Shown one piece after another: positions 1-7,350 of a DNA stretch of 40,436 bases. The translations under genes and the position numbers were made by a program. Numbering within the stretch: the stretch's first letter is position 1; each line of letters opens with the position of its first letter. The stretch is from contig NZ_LIRJ01000209.1 in NCBI RefSeq assembly GCF_001419745.1, positions 1 to 40,436 on the forward strand, given 5' to 3'. The notes beneath the pieces are model-generated. The model was not told the DNA's origin. It was given only the letters and a program-made list of their open reading frames with translations, and did no database searches. Origin of the DNA: Streptomyces silaceus (GTDB lineage: Bacteria > Actinomycetota > Actinomycetes > Streptomycetales > Streptomycetaceae).

Positions 1-377
1 TCGGGCGGCGCCGCCCGAGGAGTCCCGGAGCCTGGCCCGCCCACGCGCGGGCGGGCAACGTGGCGCTGGCCAGAATGCTGCGGCGCCGCACGGGACTGCG
101 CCTGCACGACCTCGGTCCGATGCGGGCGGCCCGGCGCGAGGCCCTGCTCGGGCTCGGCCTCACGGACCGCCGCAGCGGCTATCCCTTGCAGATGGTGGTG
201 CGCGCCGCCGACGCGGGCTGGCGCGTCGAGGAGCGGGACGTGCCCTACCTGCCCCGCGCCGGGAAGTCGAAGGTCACCGGGACGTGGCGGGGAACGTGGC
301 ACGCGGTGCGGGACATGCGGGCGGTGCTCGCCGAGCCGCCGCGGACCGCCGCCCCGAACCGGACGGAGGCCGCGTGA
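1..377 (+). CDS. Family 2 glycosyltransferase, 3' end only
   Basis: This is the C-terminal part of a dolichyl-phosphate-mannose-synthase-like family 2 glycosyltransferase. The frame is open from the first complete codon at base 3, and the GTG at 60 is internal, so the true start lies outside the window. The visible part carries the conserved LHDLGPMRAARREALLGLGL stretch and then SGYPLQMVVRAADAGWRVEE, which in this family follows the catalytic GT-A core. It ends with a basic KSKVTGTWRGTW segment and a short polar tail. No membrane helix is visible in the fragment. Its stop overlaps the start of the next gene (GTGA at 374-377), so the two are probably translationally coupled. The donor and acceptor sugars cannot be told from this piece. 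Confidence 0.85.
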   Translation, partial: GRRRPRSPGAWPAHARAGNVALARMLRRRTGLRLHDLGPMRAARREALLGLGLTDRRSGYPLQMVVRAADAGWRVEERDVPYLPRAGKSKVTGTWRGTWHAVRDMRAVLAEPPRTAAPNRTEAA

Positions 378-1027
378 CGACCTCGGACACGACGCTGCTC
401 GTCATCGCCAAGGAGCCCGTGCCGGGGCGGGTCAAGACCCGCCTCACGCCGCCCTACACCTCCGGGGAGGCCGCCGAGCTCGCCGCCGCGGCCCTCGCCG
501 ACACCCTCGACGTGGTGCGCGCGGCACCCGCCCGCCGCCGCGTCCTGGTCCTCGACGGGCGGCCCGGCCCCTGGCTTCCGCCCGGCATCGACGTGGTCCC
601 GCAGTGCTCCGGCGGCCTGGACGAACGGCTCGCCGCCGCCTTCGCCGCCTGTACCGGGCCGGCCCTGTTGGTCGGCATGGACACGCCCCAGATCACCCTC
701 TCGCTCCTCGCCCCGGCGCTCGACGCCGGCGCGTGGCGGGACGCCGACGCCTGGTTCGGCCCGGCCGTCGACGGCGGATTCTGGGCCCTGGGCCTGGCGG
801 AACCCGACCCCGAGCTGCTGCGCGGCGTCCCCATGTCGAGGGCCGACACCGGCGCCCTCCAGCGGGCCCGGCTCGTCGCCGCCGGACTGCGGGTGCGCGA
901 GCTGCCCCGGCTGCGTGACGTCGACACCGCCGCCGACGCCGGCCTCGTCGCCGCCGAGGCACCCGGCAGCCGTTTCGCCGCCGCGCTCGCCCGCCTCACC
1001 GCCGCGTCCGTCGGGGGTGACCGATGA
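374..1027 (+). CDS. DUF2064 / TIGR04282-type glycosyltransferase-like protein
   Basis: A 217-residue cytosolic protein of the DUF2064 family, which has a nucleotidyltransferase/GT-A-like fold. The N-terminal LLVIAKEPVPGRVKTRL motif (near residues 7-23) is the family signature and resembles the sugar-nucleotide binding loop of NTP transferases. Further on, LLVGMDTPQI and FGPAVDGGFWALGL match the conserved metal/nucleotide region. I chose the GTG at 374 because it overlaps the upstream stop as GTGA, whereas a longer frame start at 284 would lie inside the upstream gene. The stop overlaps the next start (ATGA at 1024-1027). The family is often labelled arsenosugar biosynthesis glycosyltransferase, but nothing arsenic-related is nearby. 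A role in making a glycosylated surface molecule with its neighbours is an inference. Confidence 0.85.
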   Translation: MTTSDTTLLVIAKEPVPGRVKTRLTPPYTSGEAAELAAAALADTLDVVRAAPARRRVLVLDGRPGPWLPPGIDVVPQCSGGLDERLAAAFAACTGPALLVGMDTPQITLSLLAPALDAGAWRDADAWFGPAVDGGFWALGLAEPDPELLRGVPMSRADTGALQRARLVAAGLRVRELPRLRDVDTAADAGLVAAEAPGSRFAAALARLTAASVGGDR

Positions 1028-1809
1028 GCACCACGGTGCCACCCGCCACCACCCGCGCCGGCGGGCCCGCCTCCTGGCGCGCGGATCCCTACGCGAACGC
1101 CCTGCGCGACGGCCGCGGCCCCCTGTTCCTGCGCCGCAGCGACGGCTGGCTCCTTCCGCTGGAGGTCGAACGCTGGTGCGCGCCGCCCGACCCCGCCGAC
1201 CTCTCCGCGCTGCGCCGCTGCGAGGGCAGCGTCCTCGACGTCGGCTGCGGGCCGGGCCGCCTGGTCGCCGCTCTCGCCGCCCGTGGCGACCGTGCCCTCG
1301 GCATCGACGTCAGCGAGGCGGCCGTCGAGCGTACGCTCCGGAGCGGCGGAGCGGCGCTGCTCCGTTCCGTCTTCGACCCGCTGCCGGGCGAGGGACGCTG
1401 GGGCACCGCGCTGCTCGTCGACGGCAACGTGGGCATCGGCGGCGACCCCTCGGCGCTCCTCACGCGCGTCGCCCAACTCCTGCGCCCCGGCGGCCTGTTG
1501 ATCGCCGAGACCGTCCCGACGGACGTCGACGAGCGCGTCGAGGTGTCCGTGGACGACGGGCGCGGCTCACCGGGCGAGCCGTTCCTCTGGTCCCGGCTCG
1601 GGGCCCGCGCCCTGCTGCGCCACACCCGACCGCTCGGCTGGCGCCTGGCCGATCAGTGGACCTCCGGCGGCCGCCGCTTCCTGGCGCTGCGCCGCCCGCC
1701 CACCGCGCACAGCGCCCGCCACGATGCGGCGGCGGCGAACAACGCGGCCGTGATGAGCAGCCAACGGGTGAGGAACACACCGGCGGGCAGCCCCGTCGTG
1801 GACTCGTAG
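1024..1809 (+). CDS. Class I SAM-dependent methyltransferase
   Basis: A 261-residue Rossmann-fold methyltransferase. Motif I is VLDVGCGPGRLVAAL near residue 69, followed by the acidic strand end ALGIDVSEAAVE. The LLVDGNVGIGGDP and LLRPGGLLIAETVP segments fit motifs II-III. The substrate is not evident. It is the third gene of a + strand operon with 4-bp stop-start overlaps, so it probably acts with the glycosyltransferase and DUF2064 protein. The methyltransferase fold seems complete near RRFLALRRP (about 1700). The last 36 or so residues are low-complexity and read through the end of the opposite-strand membrane protein gene, giving a convergent overlap of about 157 bp. A frameshift that removed an earlier stop is possible. 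Confidence 0.88.
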   Translation: MSTTVPPATTRAGGPASWRADPYANALRDGRGPLFLRRSDGWLLPLEVERWCAPPDPADLSALRRCEGSVLDVGCGPGRLVAALAARGDRALGIDVSEAAVERTLRSGGAALLRSVFDPLPGEGRWGTALLVDGNVGIGGDPSALLTRVAQLLRPGGLLIAETVPTDVDERVEVSVDDGRGSPGEPFLWSRLGARALLRHTRPLGWRLADQWTSGGRRFLALRRPPTAHSARHDAAAANNAAVMSSQRVRNTPAGSPVVDS

Positions 1810-2156
1810 CGCCCGACCCGCCCGGCGATCAGCGGGAACCAGACCACCAGCAACAGGCCGGACAGGAAAGCCGGCACGCGGATGAGGGCGACCCGCTCCC
1901 GCGGCCTCCCGCCCCGGCGGACGGCGGCCCGCAGGACACCGTCCGCCACGGCGTACAGCGGCACGAACAGCACGTCGTGCACCAGCGCCGCACCCGCGAA
2001 CCAGAGGGCGACGAGCAGCCGGTCGCCGTCGAGGAGGCGCACCCCCGCGTACCCGGCGACCGCGAACGAGCCGAGCAGGACGACGAGTTGCAGGGGGCCT
2101 TCGCCGTACCAGCGCCGGAACCGGTCGCTCATGGCACCGCCGCGGCGCACGGTCAT
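1653..2156 (-). CDS. Small integral membrane protein
   Basis: A 167-residue protein with about four predicted membrane segments: LQLVVLLGSFAVAGYAGV, LLVALWFAGAALVHDVLFV, VPAFLSGLLLVVWFPLIAG and WLLITAALFAAAASW. It has a basic cytoplasmic C terminus. The ATG at 2156 overlaps the TGA of the upstream molybdopterin oxidoreductase gene (ATGA), indicating co-translation; an alternative ATG lies at 2132. No catalytic motif is visible. The coupling suggests a small partner or quinone-side anchor of the oxidoreductase, but that is inference. Its 3' end overlaps the convergent methyltransferase gene. Confidence 0.75.
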   Translation of the reverse strand: MTVRRGGAMSDRFRRWYGEGPLQLVVLLGSFAVAGYAGVRLLDGDRLLVALWFAGAALVHDVLFVPLYAVADGVLRAAVRRGGRPRERVALIRVPAFLSGLLLVVWFPLIAGRVGRYESTTGLPAGVFLTRWLLITAALFAAAASWRALCAVGGRRSARKRRPPEVH

Positions 2157-3430
2157 CGCACTCCTCCGAAGGTCAGGCGGGACACCCATTTGGTGCTGAG
2201 CACGCCGGGCGCGGCCGGGACGATGATCCGCGCCGGGTATCCGTGGTCCGGTGACAGGTCCTCGCCGTTGACCCGCAGGGCGAGGAGCGAACGCGGATCG
2301 CGGACCTGGTTGTCGCGCAGCGCGGCCCTGCGGAACGCGCCGCGCAGTTGCAGGGATTCGACGAGGACGTCCGGCTCCGCACCCGCGTCGGCGCCGGCCA
2401 GGACCGCGAGGTCCCGCAGGCGCACCCCGCGCCACCGCTGGTCCGAGGTCGACCAGCCCTCCACGCACGCGATGGGCAACGCGGCATCGTGCAACGGCAG
2501 TCGCAGGAGCTGGTCCCGCGAGAGCCGGACGACACCGCCGGGTCCTTCGACGACCAGCCGCCACGCCTCCCCCGTGTCGGCGGCCGCGATCCCCGCCCTC
2601 GCCGCCGTCTTGTTGGTCTGAAAGCCGTTCGGCCCGCTGCCCGGTTCCGCGCCGCCGTGCGGCGCCAGCAGGGCAGTGCGGCGCAGGGGGCCGTCGAAGC
2701 TCTGGCCCGCCGTCGTCACGAACAGCAGGGCGGAGCCCGCACCGACCATGCCGAGCGCCCCGCGCCGCGACACCGTCGGCTCGGCCGGGCGGGGGGACAC
2801 GAGGCCGCCGTCCTCGTACGGCTCCGGACGCGGGTCCCGCAGCCTGGCGCGGAACCCCTGCTCGCGCAGGACGCGGACGGCCGCGGGCAGCCGCAGCGCG
2901 ACGTGCGCCACGAGGGCCGCGAAGAACACCCAGGCGCCGTAGAAGTGCAGCGGATAGAAGGAGCCCGGGAAGAGGTACTCCAACTGGACGTTGAGCACGC
3001 CGGTGGCGAACTCGAACAGGGCCCCGCCGACCAGCAGGAGCAGCGAGAGCCGCTCCAGGGCGTGCCCCACCGACCGTGCCGGAGGCAGCGCGAAGAGCTT
3101 CGGGATCACCGACCACAGCTTGGCGAGCAGCACCGGGATCAGCGTGATGCCGACCGTGACGTGCAGGCCCTGGCTGAGGCGGTAGAGCCAGTGCGGGTCG
3201 GTGGGCCAGTCGAAGAGGTAGAAGCCGAGCAGGCCCTTGTCCGGCGTCTTGTCGTTGAGTGGCGACAGGTTCGGGTTGTAGGCGGCGTACGACAGCAGGC
3301 CGGTCACGAACAGCACGGGGATTCCGGCCAGCAGGACGACGCCGAGGAGCGACGTGAGCCAGGGGCCCCGCAGTGGGCTGCGCCAGAATCCGGGACGGGC
3401 CGGGGAGGTGATCCGTGGTGCGGGAGGCAT
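2153..3430 (-). CDS. Membrane molybdopterin-dependent oxidoreductase with b-type cytochrome-like N terminus
   Basis: A 425-residue protein in two parts. The N-terminal half (about residues 20-200) has four hydrophobic helices resembling the di-haem cytochrome b561-type membrane domain, with histidines in GLHVTVGITLIP and FYPLHFYGAW. A twin-arginine-like SRRGALGMVGAGSALLF segment follows near residue 220. The C-terminal half is a sulfite-oxidase-type Moco domain: LPIACVEGWST contains the cysteine expected to bind molybdenum, and the end carries DHGYPARIIVPAAPGVLSTKW. The substrate is unknown. I chose the ATG at 3430 over the longer start at 3478 because a -10-like TACCGT sits exactly 6 nt upstream, the leaderless spacing also used by the divergent gene. 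It is coupled to the small membrane protein downstream. Confidence 0.88.
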   Translation of the reverse strand: MPPAPRITSPARPGFWRSPLRGPWLTSLLGVVLLAGIPVLFVTGLLSYAAYNPNLSPLNDKTPDKGLLGFYLFDWPTDPHWLYRLSQGLHVTVGITLIPVLLAKLWSVIPKLFALPPARSVGHALERLSLLLLVGGALFEFATGVLNVQLEYLFPGSFYPLHFYGAWVFFAALVAHVALRLPAAVRVLREQGFRARLRDPRPEPYEDGGLVSPRPAEPTVSRRGALGMVGAGSALLFVTTAGQSFDGPLRRTALLAPHGGAEPGSGPNGFQTNKTAARAGIAAADTGEAWRLVVEGPGGVVRLSRDQLLRLPLHDAALPIACVEGWSTSDQRWRGVRLRDLAVLAGADAGAEPDVLVESLQLRGAFRRAALRDNQVRDPRSLLALRVNGEDLSPDHGYPARIIVPAAPGVLSTKWVSRLTFGGVR

Positions 3431-3436
3431 GGCTCG

Positions 3437-3442
3437 ACGGTA
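3437..3442 (-). promoter_or_regulatory. -10 element of a leaderless promoter for the molybdopterin oxidoreductase gene
   Basis: TACCGT is followed by six bases (CGAGCC) and then the ATG at 3430. Transcription would start at or next to the start codon, giving a leaderless mRNA. No Shine-Dalgarno sequence is present, and no convincing -35 is visible. Confidence 0.5.
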
Positions 3443-3531
3443 TGCCGCGCACCGGCCCGCGGCGGGGCGTCGACTCATGACGAAACGCTGACGTCCTGCC
3501 GTGGGCGTCCCGTTCCGGCGCCGCCCGCGCC

Positions 3532-3537
3532 TAGCGT
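3532..3537 (+). promoter_or_regulatory. -10 element of a leaderless promoter for the GT-C-like membrane protein gene
   Basis: TAGCGT is followed by GCGGAC and the GTG start at 3544, the same 6-nt spacing as the divergent promoter at 3437-3442. There is no ribosome binding site, so a leaderless transcript is likely. Confidence 0.55.
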
Positions 3538-3543
3538 GCGGAC

Positions 3544-4902
3544 GTGAGCACCACAGAACGCACCGGCAGCCGACTCGACCTGGCCGCGGCCGGATTCGGG
3601 GCCCTTCTCGTCGCCGCGGCCATCGGCGTCGGCATGCACATCGAGGACGCCCACGGCACCCTCCACCTCAACTGGCCACCGCTGTACGCCTCATGGGACC
3701 CGCACATCGGACCGGGCACGCCCGCCGCGCTCACCGTCGCCGCCCTGGTGATCGCCTACGCCCCGCCCCTCGCCGCCCGGCTGCCCTGGCGCTCGCTCCT
3801 CCTGACCGCCTGGGGCACGTCCCTGGCCTGGATCTGGTCGCTCGCGCTCGTCGACGGCTGGCACCGCGGCGTCGCGCGGCGGCTCACCACCACGTACGAG
3901 TACCTCCAGGTCGTCGACCGCTTCGACGACATCCCCGCGACGCTGCGGGACTTCAACCGGCACATCCTGATCGACGCGCCCGACCACTGGCCCGCCCACA
4001 CCGCGGGACACCCGCCGGGCGCCACGCTCACCTTCGTCCTCCTCGACCGGATCGGTCTGGGCGGCGGCGGCTGGGCCGGGGCCTTCTGCGTCACCGCGGG
4101 CAGCACCGCGGTGGTCGCCGTCCTGATCACCCTGCGCACGCTGGCCGACGAGACGACCGCCCGCCGGGCCGCCCCCTTCCTCGTCCTCGCGCCCGCCGCG
4201 ATCTGGGTCGGCGCCTCGGCCGACGGCTACTTCGCGGCCGTCACCGCCTGGACGGTCGCCCTGCTCGCGTCGGCCGCGACCCGCACGGCCCGATCCCCCG
4301 GCGCGGCTGCGCTCGGCTCCGGGCTCCTCTTCGGGCTCACCTGCTACCTCTCCTACGGCCTTCCCCTCTTCGCCCTGGTCTGCGCCGCCGTCCTGCTCGT
4401 CGCCCGCACCCTTCGCCCCCTCCCCCTCTTCCTCGCCGGGCTCGCCGTCGCGCCGCTCGCCTTCACCCTCGCGGGCTTCGACTGGTGGGAGGCCTACCAC
4501 CTGCTCGTCGAGCGCTACTACCAAGGGGCGGGCGGCATCAGGCCGTACGGCTATTTCGTCTGGGCCAACCTCGCCTGCACGGTGCTCGTCGTCGGCCTCG
4601 CCGGCGTCGCGGGCCTGCGCAGGACCCTGGCGTCCGCGCCCACCGCGCTCCGGCACCTGGCCACCGGCGGGGCCACGGCCCCCCACCGCCTGGTCGCGCT
4701 CGTCCTGGCCGCCCTGCTGGCGCTCGCGGCCGCCGACCTGTCCGGCATGAGCAAGGCGGAGACCGAGCGCATCTGGCTGCCCTTCGCCACGTTCCTGCTC
4801 GCGGCCACCGCGCTCCTCCCGGACGCGGCCCGTCGGCGCTGGCTGGCCGCCCAGGCCGTGCTCGCCCTCGCCGTGAACCATCTGCTGCTCACCGGCTGGT
4901 GA
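3544..4902 (+). CDS. Polytopic membrane protein, GT-C glycosyltransferase-like
   Basis: A 452-residue protein with about 10-12 membrane helices alternating with short loops. A long extracytoplasmic loop after the third helix (around residues 115-165) contains FNRHILIDAPDHWPAHTAGH and PPGATL. An acidic/His-rich first large loop of this kind is typical of GT-C lipid-linked sugar transferases, but a clear DxD is not obvious. The GTG start at 3544 fits the leaderless -10 at 3532-3537. It diverges from the oxidoreductase gene, with about 110 bp between the two start codons. The glycosyltransferase, DUF2064 protein and methyltransferase next door suggest a shared cell-envelope sugar pathway. An alternative is a conserved membrane protein without enzymatic activity. 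Confidence 0.75.
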   Translation: MSTTERTGSRLDLAAAGFGALLVAAAIGVGMHIEDAHGTLHLNWPPLYASWDPHIGPGTPAALTVAALVIAYAPPLAARLPWRSLLLTAWGTSLAWIWSLALVDGWHRGVARRLTTTYEYLQVVDRFDDIPATLRDFNRHILIDAPDHWPAHTAGHPPGATLTFVLLDRIGLGGGGWAGAFCVTAGSTAVVAVLITLRTLADETTARRAAPFLVLAPAAIWVGASADGYFAAVTAWTVALLASAATRTARSPGAAALGSGLLFGLTCYLSYGLPLFALVCAAVLLVARTLRPLPLFLAGLAVAPLAFTLAGFDWWEAYHLLVERYYQGAGGIRPYGYFVWANLACTVLVVGLAGVAGLRRTLASAPTALRHLATGGATAPHRLVALVLAALLALAAADLSGMSKAETERIWLPFATFLLAATALLPDAARRRWLAAQAVLALAVNHLLLTGW

Positions 4903-4937
4903 CCGCCGGTCCGTGGCGGGCCGTCCCCCGGCCGGCG

Positions 4938-5624
4938 CTACGCCTCGATGGTGACGCCCATTTCCTCGGCGACGAGGAGTGCCAGGTCCATCGCGCCCGG
5001 CCCCTGCACCGTGGCGCCCCGGAAGCCGGTGACTCCGTTGACATCGGCCAGGTCGCAGTTCTCGAAACGTACGTTCTTCATGTCCGCGTGGGAGAACTGC
5101 GCCCCCACCAGACTGCAGTTCACAAAACGCACGGACCTGAGTTCCGCGCTCTGGAAATCGGCGCCCTGCACATTGCAGTCGGCGAATACCACGGAATGGA
5201 ACGTCGAGTAGCGGAACAGCGCGAGATCGCTCCGGCAGCCGTCGAAGCGCACGTCACGGAACGTGCCCGGTCCCCAGGAAGAGCCCGTGAGGCGGCTCGA
5301 CGTGACGGCGCAGCGGATCAGCGACACGTCACGGGCCCGCACCTGGGCGAAGTCGCAGGTGTCGAAGTGCGAGTCGGAGAGCACCGAACGCCGCAGCTCG
5401 CTGCCGGTGAACCGGGTGTTCTCGAAGCGGCACCGCTCCGCCTCCACGGCCTCGGCGTCCAGCCCGGCGAGGACCGTCCCGTCGTACCGCACGCCCTTCA
5501 CCGTGGTGTCGTCCTCCCAGCCGTCCCCCGGCATGACGGCCGGCCGGGGCACCGGGAACGGCCGGGGGGCGCTCGGCGCCTTGATGCGTACGGTGCTGCC
5601 GTCGTGGCGGACGTGCCGGGGCAT
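4938..5624 (-). CDS. Pentapeptide-repeat protein
   Basis: A 228-residue soluble protein. From about residue 62 to 200 it has imperfect A(D/N)LXX-type repeats in the C/F-rich form, for example CRFENTRFTG, CDFAQVRARD, CNVQGADFQSAELRSVRF and CDLADVNGV. These should form a right-handed quadrilateral beta-helix. The first 45 residues are proline-rich and precede the repeats. Some members of this family (Qnr, McbG, AlbG) protect DNA gyrase from toxins by mimicking DNA, but most have no known role. It diverges from pur8 across a 220-bp region with a triplicated element, so co-regulation with puromycin export is possible. A role in puromycin tolerance is speculative, because puromycin hits the ribosome. 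Confidence 0.85.
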   Translation of the reverse strand: MPRHVRHDGSTVRIKAPSAPRPFPVPRPAVMPGDGWEDDTTVKGVRYDGTVLAGLDAEAVEAERCRFENTRFTGSELRRSVLSDSHFDTCDFAQVRARDVSLIRCAVTSSRLTGSSWGPGTFRDVRFDGCRSDLALFRYSTFHSVVFADCNVQGADFQSAELRSVRFVNCSLVGAQFSHADMKNVRFENCDLADVNGVTGFRGATVQGPGAMDLALLVAEEMGVTIEA

Positions 5625-5660
5625 CTGACGGAATCCAATCTTCGGCGCGGCGCATGCGCG

Positions 5661-5713
5661 GAGACTTTACGGGCGGAACGTGAGGAGACTTTACGAGCGG
5701 GACTTTACGGGCG
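5661..5713. repeat. Three copies of ACTTTACGRGCG in the pur8 / pentapeptide intergenic region
   Basis: The + strand sequence ACTTTACGGGCG occurs at 5664-5675, ACTTTACGAGCG at 5688-5699 and ACTTTACGGGCG at 5702-5713. The spacings are 24 and 14 bp. Read on the - strand each copy contains a TAAAGT hexamer resembling a -10 box. They may be regulator binding sites or stacked promoters for the divergent genes. Confidence 0.6.
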
Positions 5714-5737
5714 CGGGTCATCGCTCTGTCAACGCGG

Positions 5738-5756
5738 CGACAAGGGCTTCTTGTCG
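5738..5756 (+). promoter_or_regulatory. Hairpin in the pur8 leader
   Basis: CGACAAG and CTTGTCG form a perfect 7-bp stem around a GGCTT loop, about 90 bp upstream of the pur8 start. Without a T-run it is not a classical terminator. It could be an attenuating or stabilising element of the leader. Confidence 0.35.
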
Positions 5757-5844
5757 GCGGAGAAACGCTGGTTGTTGGACAGCTCTTCGCGCTCTTTGCT
5801 GGGCTGAGGCCTCTACGTCCTTTCCCTTCAGGAGGCTGCAGTTC

Positions 5845-7350
5845 ATGGCGCGAAAGCCCGGGAATTCCGCTGTTCCGGTGGAATCGGCCGCCCTTCGGGA
5901 AGGGACGCGGGACCAGGAGGGGGCGTCGGCCGCGCCCGATCCGCGCCGCTGGTGGGGGCTGGTCGTCATCCTGGCGGCGCAGCTCCTGGTGGTGCTCGAC
6001 GGGACCATCGTCAACATCGCCCTGCCCTCGGTGCAGGACGACCTCGGCATGTCCGACACGAGCCGCCCGTGGGTCATCACCGCCTACACCCTGCCCTTCG
6101 GCGGGCTGTTGCTGCTCGGCGGCCGGATCGCCGACGCCTTCGGGCGCCGGCGGGTCTTCGCCATCGGCATCCTCGGCTTCGGGCTCGCCTCGCTGCTGGG
6201 CGGCGCGGCCCCCGACCCGGGCACGCTCTTCGTGGCCCGCGCGTTGCAGGGCGCCTTCGCCGCGGCCCTCGCGCCCGCCGCGCTCGCGCTCATCAACACG
6301 CTGTTCACCGAACCCGGCGAGCGCGGCAGGGCGTTCGGCGTGTACGGCGCGGTCAGCGGCGGTGGCGCGGCCGTGGGCCTGCTGGCCGGCGGGCTGCTGA
6401 CCGAGTACCTCGACTGGCGCTGGTGCCTGTACGTCAACGCCCCGGTCGCGCTCCTGGCCCTGCTCGGCTGCCGGCTGCTCCCGTGCGACCGGCGCACGGA
6501 CCGCACCGTGCGCCTCGACCTGCCCGGCACGCTCCTCGGCTGCGGCGGACTGGTGGCGATCGTCTACGCGTTCGCCGAGGCCGAACGGGGCTGGGGCGAT
6601 CCCCTGGTCGTCGGGCTGCTCGGCCTCGGCGTGCTGATGCTGGTGGCGTTCGCACTGGTCGAGCGGCGGGTCCCGGATCCGCTGCTGCCTCCCCGAGTGG
6701 TCGCCCATCGGGTGCGGGGCGGCTCGTTCCTGGTCGTGGGGCTGCCGCAGATCGGCCTGTTCGGGCTCTTCCTGTTCCTGACGTACTACCTCCAGGGGAT
6801 CCTGGGCTACTCGCCCGTCCTGACGGGGGTCGCCTTCCTGCCGCTGGGACTCGGCATCGCCGTGGGCTCCTCGCTGATCGCGGCCCGGCTGCTGCCCCGC
6901 ACCCGTCCTCGTACGCTGATCGTGGGCGCGCTGCTGGCCGCCGCGACCGGCATGGCGCTGCTCACCCGCCTCGAGGCGGACACCCCGCAGGTGTATCCGA
7001 CGCACCTGCTGCCCGCCCAGATCCTCATCGGGCTCGGCATCGGCTGCATGATGATGCCCGCGATGCACACGGCCACCGCCGAGGTGGCCCCGCACGAGGC
7101 GGGCGCGGCGGCGGCCGTGGTCAACAGCGCCCAACAGGTGGGCGGCGCCCTGGGCGTGGCGCTCCTGAACACCGTGTCGACCGGCGCCACCGCCGCCTAT
7201 CTGAGGGAGCACGGCGACTCGCCCGCCGCCACGGTCGACGGCACGGTGCACGGCTACACCGTGGCCATCGGCTTCGCCGTCGGCGTGCTGCTCCTGACGG
7301 CGCTGCTCGCCTGGGTGCTCATCGACTCCCGTTCCGAGAAGGCCGGTTAG
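5845..7350 (+). CDS. pur8: Puromycin export protein, MFS DHA2 family
   Basis: A 501-residue drug:proton antiporter of the 14-helix DHA2 family. After a hydrophilic N terminus of about 35 residues come VVLDGTIVNIALPSVQDDL (family motif in helix 1) and GGRIADAFGRRRVF (MFS motif A, loop 2-3). LARALQG-like and PGERGRAFG motifs follow. The ATG at 5845 is preceded by AGGAGG at 5830-5835. An in-frame GTG at 5680 would extend the protein into the repeat region and is unlikely. In S. alboniger Pur8 is the membrane transporter of the puromycin cluster and gives resistance, probably by exporting N-acetylpuromycin. The position at the cluster end, convergent with dmpM with a 4-bp stop overlap, matches that system. 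Confidence 0.9.
   Translation: MARKPGNSAVPVESAALREGTRDQEGASAAPDPRRWWGLVVILAAQLLVVLDGTIVNIALPSVQDDLGMSDTSRPWVITAYTLPFGGLLLLGGRIADAFGRRRVFAIGILGFGLASLLGGAAPDPGTLFVARALQGAFAAALAPAALALINTLFTEPGERGRAFGVYGAVSGGGAAVGLLAGGLLTEYLDWRWCLYVNAPVALLALLGCRLLPCDRRTDRTVRLDLPGTLLGCGGLVAIVYAFAEAERGWGDPLVVGLLGLGVLMLVAFALVERRVPDPLLPPRVVAHRVRGGSFLVVGLPQIGLFGLFLFLTYYLQGILGYSPVLTGVAFLPLGLGIAVGSSLIAARLLPRTRPRTLIVGALLAAATGMALLTRLEADTPQVYPTHLLPAQILIGLGIGCMMMPAMHTATAEVAPHEAGAAAAVVNSAQQVGGALGVALLNTVSTGATAAYLREHGDSPAATVDGTVHGYTVAIGFAVGVLLLTALLAWVLIDSRSEKAG

Noticed and set aside
374..1027. Arsenosugar biosynthesis role for the DUF2064 protein
   Set aside because: The name is a family-level label; no arsenic methyltransferase, ArsR or efflux gene is nearby.
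4904..4937. Hairpin between the convergent GT-C-like and pentapeptide genes
   Set aside because: Only a 6-bp GC stem with a 22-nt loop, which is expected by chance in such GC-rich DNA.
5680..5844. N-terminal extension of Pur8 from an in-frame GTG
   Set aside because: The extension covers the repeat and hairpin region, looks unlike an exporter N terminus, and AGGAGG points to the ATG at 5845.
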